Assembly: GCA_903824155.1 (NCBI GenBank)
Contig: CAIJVL010000064.1
Location: 1-19,262, forward strand
DNA from: Candidatus Adlerbacteria bacterium
Lineage (GTDB): Bacteria > Patescibacteriota > Minisyncoccia > Phycocordibacterales > SBAW01
DNA length: 19,262 nucleotides
Reading direction: 5' to 3'
In this document: piece after piece, positions 13,850 to 19,262 of the stretch
Position numbering within the stretch: the first letter of the stretch is position 1
Layout: each line of letters begins with the position of its first letter
Made by a program: the position numbers and the translations under genes
The notes under the pieces: generated by a model
What the model was told of the DNA's origin: nothing
What the model saw: only the letters and a program-made list of their open reading frames with translations
The model's database searches: none

Positions 13850-14227
13850 ATGGCAGAAAAAGATCAGGAATTTTTGGAGTTCGTCGTACGCGGGTTGGTT
13901 GAGCATCCGGATGATGTAAAGATAGGCCGAACCGTAGACGAAATGGGCGTACTTTTGACGCTTGACCTTAACGGCGAGGATATGGGCAAGGTAATAGGCC
14001 GCTCGGGCAACACCGCCAAGGCAATCCGCACGCTCCTTCGCGTGGTAGGCATGAAGCACAACGCCCGCGTTAACCTTAAAATAAACGAGCCTGCCGGCGG
14101 CCGCTCATCAGAGCAAGGCGGAGGCAGTGCAGCCACAGGCTGGGACGGCAGCCACGACGAAGCGGCAGCCGCAACGCCGCAAATGAAGTCCATCGACGAG
14201 GCAATGGACAACCTGGGCAATTTTTAA
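13850..14227 (+). CDS. khpA: KH-domain RNA-binding protein (KhpA/YlqC type) with extended tail
   Basis: Single KH domain with the GKVIGRSGNTAKAIRTLL loop (about residues 46-63), preceded by the typical EFLEFVVRGLVEHPDDV. The family binds RNA, in Firmicutes often paired with KhpB, and is regularly encoded next to rpsP, as here. The usual length is 75-85 aa; this protein has 125, the extra part being a Gly/Ser/Ala linker (GGRSSEQGGGSAATGW) and a short C-terminal helix (KSIDEAMDNLGNF). No Shine-Dalgarno is seen. The identity is firm as a KH protein; role by position and family only. Confidence 0.9.
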   Translation: MAEKDQEFLEFVVRGLVEHPDDVKIGRTVDEMGVLLTLDLNGEDMGKVIGRSGNTAKAIRTLLRVVGMKHNARVNLKINEPAGGRSSEQGGGSAATGWDGSHDEAAAATPQMKSIDEAMDNLGNF

Positions 14228-14234
14228 ACACGAG

Positions 14235-14262
14235 AAAAGCCGCCTTTAAAGGGCGGTTTTTT
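14235..14262 (+). terminator. Rho-independent terminator after khpA
   Basis: CCGCC (14240-14244) pairs with GGCGG (14252-14256) around a TTTAAA-type loop; A-run before, six Ts after. Splits rpsP-khpA from the HD gene and trmD. Confidence 0.8.
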
Positions 14263-14268
14263 CTTTGG

Positions 14269-14274
14269 TATACT
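14269..14274 (+). promoter_or_regulatory. -10 element of the HD-domain gene
   Basis: TATACT directly after the terminator T-run and eleven bases before the ATG at 14286. The predicted leader is about five bases, with no Shine-Dalgarno. Confidence 0.4.
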
Positions 14275-14285
14275 GATGCATTGCT

Positions 14286-14903
14286 ATGAAGGATATTTTG
14301 ACCTATACCGACGAGGAAATTTTGGAAGAGGCACGTCGCCTTGTTGTTGGCTATAAACAAAAAAGCATTATTCGCTATGCCGGTAAGCGCGAGATAGATG
14401 TACACGCAGAGTCTGATGCCGATCATGTCTTTGCACTTTTATACTTGGCGCAATACTTTTTACAACACGAGCCGGTTGGACCTTCACTCGATGCATACAA
14501 AGTAAATCAAATACTGCTCTTTCATGACTTTCCGGAAATAAAATACGGCGATGTGGTTACCTATGCCAAGACCGAATCCGATTTAGAGCGCGAACTTTCA
14601 GCGGCTAAAGAAGTGTTTGATTCGTTGCCGCCGTCCTTGAGTCATTTGGCGCATGAACGATGGGAGGAGTACGAGGCGCACACTACCCCTGAGGGTAAGT
14701 TTTGCTACGCACTAGACAAAATAGAGCCGCTATTTGAGTTAATGGACCCGGTAGCCGCCCGCTCGGTTAAAGAGCTTAAGATTACCTACGACATGCATCT
14801 TGGAAATAAATTTAAAGCAGCTAAAGAGTACCCGGTTATGATGCGCTTTACGGAGGTTATTACCAAGGACATGGTGGCACGCGACATTTTTTGGAAAGAG
14901 TAG
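14286..14903 (+). CDS. HD-domain phosphohydrolase, YfbR/HDDC2-like
   Basis: 205 aa. The metal-binding set is complete: His47 (ESDADH), His80-Asp81 (LLFHDFPEIKYGD) and Asp144 (CYALDKIEP). The HDxPE followed by GD (residues 80-89) is the pattern of 5'-deoxynucleotidases such as YfbR and HDDC2, which remove phosphate from dNMPs; a role in nucleotide pool balance is inferred. It stands where rimM usually lies, between khpA and trmD, and is followed by trmD after 13 bases. No Shine-Dalgarno. I am sure of the HD fold, less so of the substrate. Confidence 0.85.
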   Translation: MKDILTYTDEEILEEARRLVVGYKQKSIIRYAGKREIDVHAESDADHVFALLYLAQYFLQHEPVGPSLDAYKVNQILLFHDFPEIKYGDVVTYAKTESDLERELSAAKEVFDSLPPSLSHLAHERWEEYEAHTTPEGKFCYALDKIEPLFELMDPVAARSVKELKITYDMHLGNKFKAAKEYPVMMRFTEVITKDMVARDIFWKE

Positions 14904-14909
14904 TATATA
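14881..14909 (+). promoter_or_regulatory. Putative leaderless promoter of trmD
   Basis: -35-like GCGACA (14881-14886) in the HD gene, 17 bp, -10 TATATA (14904-14909), seven bases, ATG at 14917. Confidence 0.35.
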
Positions 14910-14916
14910 AGAAGTG

Positions 14917-15633
14917 ATGAAATTCCACGTAGTAACTCTTTTCCCGGAAGTTATTGATGCTTACGCGGGGGCGTCTATTTTGGCTCGGGCCGAGAAGGCC
15001 AAGCTGCTTGAGGTAAGGAGCTACCAGCTGCGTGACTTTGTGACCAACAAGTGGGGCAAGGCCGATGAGCGGCCCTATGGCGGCGGCCCGGGGATGGTCC
15101 TGCAAGCCGAGCCCTTTATCCGCGCAGTGGAAGCTATCCAAAAAAAGATAAAACCTGCCGGACTTACGAAGTCGAACAAAAAGAAGGGTGGATTGATATA
15201 TCAATCCAAAACCAAAGTGCTTATTACGGCGGCGGGAGGGAAGCCGCTGACCAATGCTTACGCTAAAAATTTAAGTAAAAAATATTCGGACGTAATAATC
15301 CTTTGCGGCCGATATGAAGGGATTGATGCGCGGGTTAAGAAAATACTCAAAGCCGAAGAGGTTTCGATTGGCCCGTACATCCTTACCGGCGGAGAGTTGC
15401 CGGCGCTCACTATTATTGATGCCACTGCGCGCCAGATACCGGGCGTGCTCGGCAAGTTCGAGTCGCTCGAAGAGTCTCGCGTTGCCAGCCACGAGATATA
15501 TACTCGCCCGGAAGTTTTTACTTACAAGGATAAAAGGTATAGCGTGCCGAAAGTCTTACTTTCCGGGCATCATGCAAACATGGACCTTTGGAAAAACAAA
15601 AAACGAAGCAATCCCACAGAAACAAATTCTTAA
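14917..15633 (+). CDS. trmD: tRNA (guanine37-N1)-methyltransferase
   Basis: Methylates G37 beside the anticodon, using S-adenosylmethionine, which prevents frameshifting. 238 aa, normal length. Family motifs: KFHVVTLFPEVIDAY at the start, DERPYGGGPGMVLQAEP, ILCGRYEGIDARV, and the knot region SIGPYILTGGELPALTIID, ARQIPGVLG. After GVLG the canonical EEDSF(A)DGLL...YTRPEV segment is shortened to EESRVASHEIYTRPEV, so the catalytic Asp169 of E. coli TrmD has no obvious counterpart. ATG at 14917 (not GTG 14914) fits the family start. The stop TAA (15631-15633) sits in the left arm of a very long hairpin. Archaeal-type Trm5 is excluded by the knot motifs. Confidence 0.95.
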   Translation: MKFHVVTLFPEVIDAYAGASILARAEKAKLLEVRSYQLRDFVTNKWGKADERPYGGGPGMVLQAEPFIRAVEAIQKKIKPAGLTKSNKKKGGLIYQSKTKVLITAAGGKPLTNAYAKNLSKKYSDVIILCGRYEGIDARVKKILKAEEVSIGPYILTGGELPALTIIDATARQIPGVLGKFESLEESRVASHEIYTRPEVFTYKDKRYSVPKVLLSGHHANMDLWKNKKRSNPTETNS

Positions 15634-15688
15634 AAAGGGAGTAGGGCTCCCGTTCATCTCTCCCTTTTTAGGAATTTTTTCTGTGGGA
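15612..15688. repeat. Near-perfect 30-bp inverted repeat spanning the trmD stop codon
   Basis: Arms 15612-15641 and 15660-15688 pair in RNA over 29 base pairs (28 Watson-Crick, one G-U) with a single bulged C at 15623 and an 18-nt loop. Inner part is AAAAAGGGAG / CTCCCTTTTT, outer part TCCCACAGAAA / TTTCTGTGGGA. It may act as a trmD terminator, an RNase III substrate, or be the remnant of a small mobile repeat. Confidence 0.85.
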
Positions 15689-15696
15689 AACCCCTG

Positions 15697-15723
15697 TTGA
15701 CCGAAAGTCAGTCAGGTTATAAG
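15697..15723 (+). promoter_or_regulatory. Possible promoter of the 76-aa ORFan
   Basis: -35 TTGACC (15697-15702) with TATAAG (15718-15723) at a short 15-bp spacer. Starts nine bases after the right arm of the inverted repeat; would give a leader of about 60 nt. Confidence 0.4.
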
Positions 15724-15789
15724 CTCATCTTTGGACTGTTTTAGTATCGATTTCCCGAGTCTACCCAGAAGGCAACCAAGGAGAGAAGC

Positions 15790-16020
15790 ATGACTGTTGT
15801 GACTTCAGCGCGTGGTTTTGATACAAATTCCGGAGTCAAGGCGGCGATGACTAGGCGAGCCCGCGATATCAGCGGCAACTTGGTCAAGATCAAGGCCGAC
15901 AGTTTCGGCATTCCCGACAGCTCGATTGTCGATGGGTTCGGTCACCAGCTCGTCCATTTCGAAGTCGGTCCCAACACGCTTTGTGTCAGTTTTCCGGTCG
16001 AGGCATTGCGCCCGGCTTGA
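15790..16020 (+). CDS. 76-aa ORFan
   Basis: ATG at 15790 with AAGGAG (15778-15783) six bases upstream; TGA at 16018-16020. The product begins MTVVTSARGFDTNSGVKAA, with a short basic patch (MTRRARD), then a beta-rich second half (LVHFEVGPNTLCVSFPVEAL). One Cys, no membrane span, no domain I recognise. It has its own Shine-Dalgarno, a plausible promoter and a very strong terminator, so it is likely an independent gene. Confidence 0.65.
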   Translation: MTVVTSARGFDTNSGVKAAMTRRARDISGNLVKIKADSFGIPDSSIVDGFGHQLVHFEVGPNTLCVSFPVEALRPA

Positions 16021-16043
16021 GTCTATATTTGTTTTTTGCTATC

Positions 16044-16073
16044 AAGCCGCCCGGCACTCCGGGCGGCTTTTTC
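16044..16073 (+). terminator. Rho-independent terminator after the 76-aa ORFan
   Basis: GCCGCCCGG (16046-16054), loop CACT, CCGGGCGGC (16059-16067), then TTTTTCC. A perfect 9-bp GC-rich stem, extended by AA/TT. Confidence 0.92.
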
Positions 16074-16105
16074 CTTACTGCTAGGCTACTTGGGTAGGAA
16101 TTGGG

Positions 16106-16127
16106 CCTGCCTGCCTGCCGGCAGGGC
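16106..16127. repeat. CCTG tandem and CCTGCCGGCAGG palindrome
   Basis: Three CCTG units (16106-16117) run into the 12-bp palindrome CCTGCCGGCAGG (16114-16125), which touches the -35 of the following promoter. It could be a dispersed palindrome or an operator. Confidence 0.5.
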
Positions 16128-16155
16128 TTGACGCCCCCAAGGAGAGGTATATACT
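16128..16155 (+). promoter_or_regulatory. Strong promoter for the 21-aa ORF / rpoB leader
   Basis: -35 TTGACG (16128-16133), 16 bp, -10 TATACT (16150-16155). Start predicted near 16162. It is among the best sigma-70-type matches in the window and points toward rpoB. Confidence 0.75.
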
Positions 16156-16195
16156 AATAAACGAAACAAGGCGGGGTCACCTAGGAGGGGTGAGA

Positions 16196-16261
16196 ATGAG
16201 TTGCGAGGGCTACGTTTCGACAATTAAATCTGTGGTAGCAAAAACCACCAACATCGGATAA
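16196..16261 (+). CDS. 21-aa leader-type ORF upstream of rpoB
   Basis: ATG at 16196, TAA at 16259-16261; AGGAGG (16183-16188) seven bases before the ATG. The Shine-Dalgarno lies in the loop of a small TCACC / GGTGA hairpin (16177-16181, 16189-16193), which could gate it. The peptide begins MSCEGYVSTIKSVVAKTTN, with no run of a single amino acid as in classic biosynthetic attenuators. Inside it is a GTGGT / ACCAC hairpin (16232-16236, 16244-16248). It is translated from the promoter at 16128 and followed by a terminator-like hairpin, so it may be a regulatory leader for rpoB or an independent microgene. Confidence 0.5.
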   Translation: MSCEGYVSTIKSVVAKTTNIG

Positions 16262-16270
16262 AACCGGTCT

Positions 16271-16298
16271 GGGGAGCGTATTCGCGCCCTCACTTTTT
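16271..16298 (+). terminator. Terminator-like hairpin between the 21-aa ORF and rpoB
   Basis: GGGG-A-GCG (16271-16278), loop TATT, CGC-G-CCCT (16283-16290) with one A-G mismatch, then CAC and five Ts. GAGGGC inside the ORF (16205-16210) can instead pair with GCCCTC (16286-16291), an alternative fold that would break this hairpin. Confidence 0.45.
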
Positions 16299-16437
16299 GC
16301 GTTTATGGTCTGTGCATAACTCTCTTGCAAGTTTGCAAAAAGTTCTCTCAAAAGATTACTCTCGGATTTTTTGAAAGCACTTTTTGTAAAAGGTTCAGCA
16401 GAACTCATTTATTAAGTTTCCTAGCATATTTGCCCCT
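16299..16437 (+). other. AT-rich rpoB upstream region without a supported gene
   Basis: About 140 bases rich in A and T with short inverted repeats (CTTGCAA...TTGCAAAAAG near 16324-16342; GTTC-AGCA-GAAC at 16393-16404). It probably holds rpoB promoter elements, but I find no consensus -35/-10 pair beyond the CATATT next to the start. Confidence 0.4.
16425..16430 (+). promoter_or_regulatory. -10-like element immediately upstream of rpoB
   Basis: CATATT, seven bases (TGCCCCT), ATG at 16438. No Shine-Dalgarno at all. Matches the spacing seen before thrS, rnhB, rpmF, smc and trmD. Confidence 0.35.
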
Positions 16438-19262
16438 ATGCGTGAACAAAAATACTTCGCCCGTTATCGCAAGCCTCGTGTTGAAACGCCAAACCTCGTC
16501 GCCGCTCAGGTCGACTCGTACAAACTCCTTTTAGAGGAGGGTGTTCGCGATGCCTTTAAAGAATTTACCCCCATTACCGACTACTCGGGTAAAAAGTTTG
16601 ACTTGGAGTTTGTCAAAATCGAGATAGGCGAGCCCAAGTACGACGAGCACTTTGCCAAAGCGCAAAAGATGTCACTCGACGTCCCCGTACGCGCGATCGT
16701 AAAGCTCAAAAACAAAACGATGGGGATCGAGAAGGAGCAAGAGATCTTCCTTGCCGACCTGCCCATTATGACCGAGCACGGCACCTTTATTATTAATGGC
16801 GTCGAGCGCGTTATTGTGCCGCAGCTGGCCCGCTCGTACGGCGTCTTTTTTACGTCGGACGAAGTAAAGGGCAAAGTGCACTTTGGCGCAAAAATAATCC
16901 CGCAGCGCGGCGCATGGATCGAGATCGAAGCCGACGCTTTGGGCGAGCTCCAGGTGCGCATCGACCGCAAACGCAAATTCCCTGCAACCTCGCTGCTGCG
17001 CATCCTTGGCGCACCGTACGACAGCGACCTTAAATCTCTTTTCGCTAATTCTCCGGCCGGCAAGGCTTGGGTAGAGGCGGCTATCGAAAAGGATCCGGCC
17101 AAAACCGCCGAAGAGGCCTATGTCGAGATACACAAGCGCTTGCGCGACGGCGATTTGGCTACCGCTGCAAATGCCCGCGAATATATCAACTCTATATTTA
17201 GTGCCGAGCGCTACGACCTCTCGCGCGTCGGCCGCTTCCGCTTTAACCAGCGCTTTGGCAAGTCTTTGGACGAGAAAGAACTCGGCCGCAAAACGTTGTC
17301 GCTTGACGATGTAGTCACGGTGCTTCATCACGTGCTCAAGCTCGAGCATGACCCTGAGGCAGTCGAGGACAACATCGACCACTTGGGTTCACGCCGCGTG
17401 CGCTACGTAGGCGAGATGCTACAGCAGCGCCTTCGCGTGGGTCTTACCCACATGAAGCGCAACATTCAGGACCGCATGTCGACCATCGATGCCGATGCAT
17501 CGCTGCCGCAGCAGTTCGTCAACCCGCGCCCGCTCCAGGCCCGCATCAAAGAATTTTTTACCACCAACCAGCTGAGCCAGTTCATGCAGCAGACCAACGC
17601 GCTTGAAGAGCTTGAGCACCTCCGCACCCTTTCGGCACTCGGCCCGGGCGGTCTTACTCGCGAGCGCGCCGGCTTTGAAGTGCGCGACGTACACCCGTCC
17701 CACTACGGACGCCTTTGTCCTATCCACACCCCTGAAGGTCCGAACATCGGTCTTATCTTACGCTTGGCGCAATACGCACGCCTCAATGCCTTCGGCATGA
17801 TAGAGACCCCGTACGTAAAGGTACTTAAGGGCGTAGTAACCCATGAAGTGGTATATCTTAACGCTGCCGAAGAAGAGAAGGAGATCATCGCTCACGGCGC
17901 AACACAGGTGTCTGACGATGGCAAAATCCTCGAGGAGCAAGTAGAGGCTCGCCTTAACGGCGCACCGGCCCGCTTTGCCCGCAACGAGATCAGCTATATA
18001 GATGTATCTCCGGAGCAGCCTTTTTCTATCGCAACGACCATGATCCCGTTCCTCGAGCACGACGACGCAAACCGCTCATTGATGGGTTCGAACATGCAAA
18101 AGCAGGCAACGCCGTGCATTATTCCGGAAATGCCGCTCGTGGCTACCGGTATTGAAGAGCGCGCAGCGCGCAACACCGGCCGCCTTATTTATGCCAAAGA
18201 GGCAGGCGTCGTTACCGCGTCTGACGGCAAACACATCAAAGTTAAAAACGAAAAAGGAAAAGAAACAGAGTACCCTCTGGTTAACTTCGTGCGCACCAAC
18301 GGCTTTACCGCGCTCCACCAGCGCCCCTCAGTATCGGTAGGCGACAAAGTTAAGAAGGGAGGTTTGCTCGCAGACATGTCATCTTCTGATGGCGGTCAGC
18401 TCTCGCTCGGCCAAAATGCGCTTGTTGCGTTTATGTGCTGGAGCGGCAACAACTACGAAGACGCAATCATTATTTCCGAGCGCATGGTGAAGAACTCCAA
18501 GTTCTCATCGATCCACATCGAGGAGTTTGTCTGCAACGTACGCGACACCAAATTGGGTCCCGAGGAGACTACTCACGACATTCCGAACGTATCTGAGGCG
18601 AAGTTGCGCAACCTCGACGAGGATGGCGTCGTTCGCGTCGGTTCTGAAGTCCGCCCTGGCGACATCCTTGTTGGAAAGATCACTCCAAAAGGCGAAACGC
18701 AGCTTACGCCTGAAGAGCGCCTCTTGCGTTCTATCTTCGGCGACAAGGCTCGCGATGTTAAAGACTCGAGCTTGCGCATGGAAAACGGCAAGAAGGGCCG
18801 CATCGTTGGCGTAAAAGTATTTTCTCGCGAGGCTGGCCACCACTTGGAGTCCGGCATCATCAAGCGCATCCATATTGAAATCGCACAGCTCCGCATGGTG
18901 TCAGTCGGCGACAAGCTCGCAGGCCGCCACGGCAACAAGGGTGTTATCTCACGCATCTTGCCCGAGGAAGACATGCCGTACATGGAAGACGGCCGCCCGG
19001 TTGACGTCATTTTGACTCCCTTGGGCGTTCCAAGCCGCATGAACCTCGGTCAGATTCTCGAATTGCACCTTGGTCTTGCAGCAAACTCGCTTAACTACCA
19101 AGCAATCTGTCCTCCTTTCGTCGGCGCTACCGAAGAAGAAATTCGCGGCGAACTTAAAAAAGCAGGATTTAAAGAGAGCGGCAAAATGGCGCTCTACGAC
19201 GGCCGCACCGGCGAGAAGTTCGAGCAGGACATCGCGGTTGGGTACATGTACATCTTGAAGCT
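16438..19262 (+). CDS. rpoB: RNA polymerase beta subunit (3' partial)
   Basis: Core catalytic subunit of RNA polymerase; 941 codons visible and open to the right edge. Recognised segments in order: RYRKPRVETPNLVAAQVDSY, FIINGVERVIVPQLARSYGV, the rifampicin pocket QLSQFMQQTNALEELEHL (from 378) and SALGPGGLTRERAGFEVRDV, CPIHTPEGPNIGLI, GNNYEDAIIISERMV, LGPEETTHDIPNVSEAKLRN, GKITPKGET and AGRHGNKGVISRILP. The rifampicin region begins about 130 residues earlier than in E. coli, so N-terminal insertions are absent. ATG at 16438 fits the family start. It is preceded by a 21-aa leader ORF with a strong promoter 310 bases upstream. rpoC presumably follows outside the window. Confidence 0.97.
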   Translation, partial: MREQKYFARYRKPRVETPNLVAAQVDSYKLLLEEGVRDAFKEFTPITDYSGKKFDLEFVKIEIGEPKYDEHFAKAQKMSLDVPVRAIVKLKNKTMGIEKEQEIFLADLPIMTEHGTFIINGVERVIVPQLARSYGVFFTSDEVKGKVHFGAKIIPQRGAWIEIEADALGELQVRIDRKRKFPATSLLRILGAPYDSDLKSLFANSPAGKAWVEAAIEKDPAKTAEEAYVEIHKRLRDGDLATAANAREYINSIFSAERYDLSRVGRFRFNQRFGKSLDEKELGRKTLSLDDVVTVLHHVLKLEHDPEAVEDNIDHLGSRRVRYVGEMLQQRLRVGLTHMKRNIQDRMSTIDADASLPQQFVNPRPLQARIKEFFTTNQLSQFMQQTNALEELEHLRTLSALGPGGLTRERAGFEVRDVHPSHYGRLCPIHTPEGPNIGLILRLAQYARLNAFGMIETPYVKVLKGVVTHEVVYLNAAEEEKEIIAHGATQVSDDGKILEEQVEARLNGAPARFARNEISYIDVSPEQPFSIATTMIPFLEHDDANRSLMGSNMQKQATPCIIPEMPLVATGIEERAARNTGRLIYAKEAGVVTASDGKHIKVKNEKGKETEYPLVNFVRTNGFTALHQRPSVSVGDKVKKGGLLADMSSSDGGQLSLGQNALVAFMCWSGNNYEDAIIISERMVKNSKFSSIHIEEFVCNVRDTKLGPEETTHDIPNVSEAKLRNLDEDGVVRVGSEVRPGDILVGKITPKGETQLTPEERLLRSIFGDKARDVKDSSLRMENGKKGRIVGVKVFSREAGHHLESGIIKRIHIEIAQLRMVSVGDKLAGRHGNKGVISRILPEEDMPYMEDGRPVDVILTPLGVPSRMNLGQILELHLGLAANSLNYQAICPPFVGATEEEIRGELKKAGFKESGKMALYDGRTGEKFEQDIAVGYMYILK

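Noticed and set aside
16203..16293. tmRNA- or tRNA-like element (TTTCGAC, GAGGGC/GCCCTC pairing, GCA codon before a short tag-like frame)
   Set aside because: No T-arm, no anticodon arm and no 3' acceptor domain with T-loop; the distance between the pairing arms fits neither molecule.
16181..16408. 75-codon minus-strand ORF in the rpoB upstream region
   Set aside because: Its N-terminal half looks mildly protein-like, but it has no good ribosome-binding site or promoter, and it is antisense to the strong plus-strand promoter-to-terminator unit there.
1..19262. CRISPR array, transposase, phage gene or integrase
   Set aside because: No regularly spaced direct repeats and no protein with such motifs in any frame.

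Overview
The window looks like a chromosomal segment of a Candidate Phyla Radiation (Patescibacteria) bacterium, most likely Parcubacteria/Paceibacteria. This is an inference from protein features, not from a database search. The pointers are an L32 of the MVVRMRHTRAHTxNRRSHHA type, a ThrRS with no TGS or editing domain, a short SMC, a shortened RpoB and DnaE, and many tiny ORFans between single-copy information-processing genes. TGA is used as a stop (at 16018-16020 and in the 20-aa ORF) and does not appear inside the long genes, so a UGA=Gly code is not supported.

Layout. 1-633 is the 3' end of a Thr/Asn-rich membrane-anchored surface protein, ending in a bidirectional terminator. 757-5371 runs leftward: dnaE, then a two-ORF microgene unit (20 aa and 56 aa), a terminator and thrS. 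From 5429 the strand flips: rnhB, an 87-aa ORFan, rpmF (L32), a nusB-NUDIX fusion, rnc, a short smc, a 73-aa ORFan and a 58-aa ORFan. rnr faces the other way (11217-13187) and overlaps the 58-aa ORF at the stop codons. From 13254 a translation/RNA cluster runs rightward: rpsP, khpA, an HD-domain phosphohydrolase gene and trmD; rimM is absent from its usual place. Then come a very long inverted repeat, a 76-aa ORFan, a 21-aa leader-type ORF, and rpoB, which runs off the right edge.

Two modes of gene start stand out. Most housekeeping genes (thrS, dnaE, rnhB, rpmF, smc, trmD, rpoB, possibly rpsP) have a -10-like hexamer ending only 6-8 bases before the start codon and no properly spaced Shine-Dalgarno, as expected for leaderless mRNAs. 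The small ORFans (20, 87, 73, 58, 76 and 21 aa) instead have a real 5' leader, a well-spaced Shine-Dalgarno, often a stem-loop just before it, and in most cases their own promoter and terminator. I consider this dichotomy the best candidate for an undescribed organisation in the window.

Other points of interest are a near-perfect 30-bp inverted repeat spanning the trmD stop codon, a double palindrome inserted in frame in smc, a terminator for the 58-aa gene written antisense inside the rnr coding sequence, an attenuator-like leader before rpsP, and several core enzymes with missing canonical parts (ThrRS editing, DnaE PHP, SMC hinge, the TrmD DSF motif, an RNase III Asp). No tRNA, rRNA, CRISPR array, transposase or phage gene was seen.
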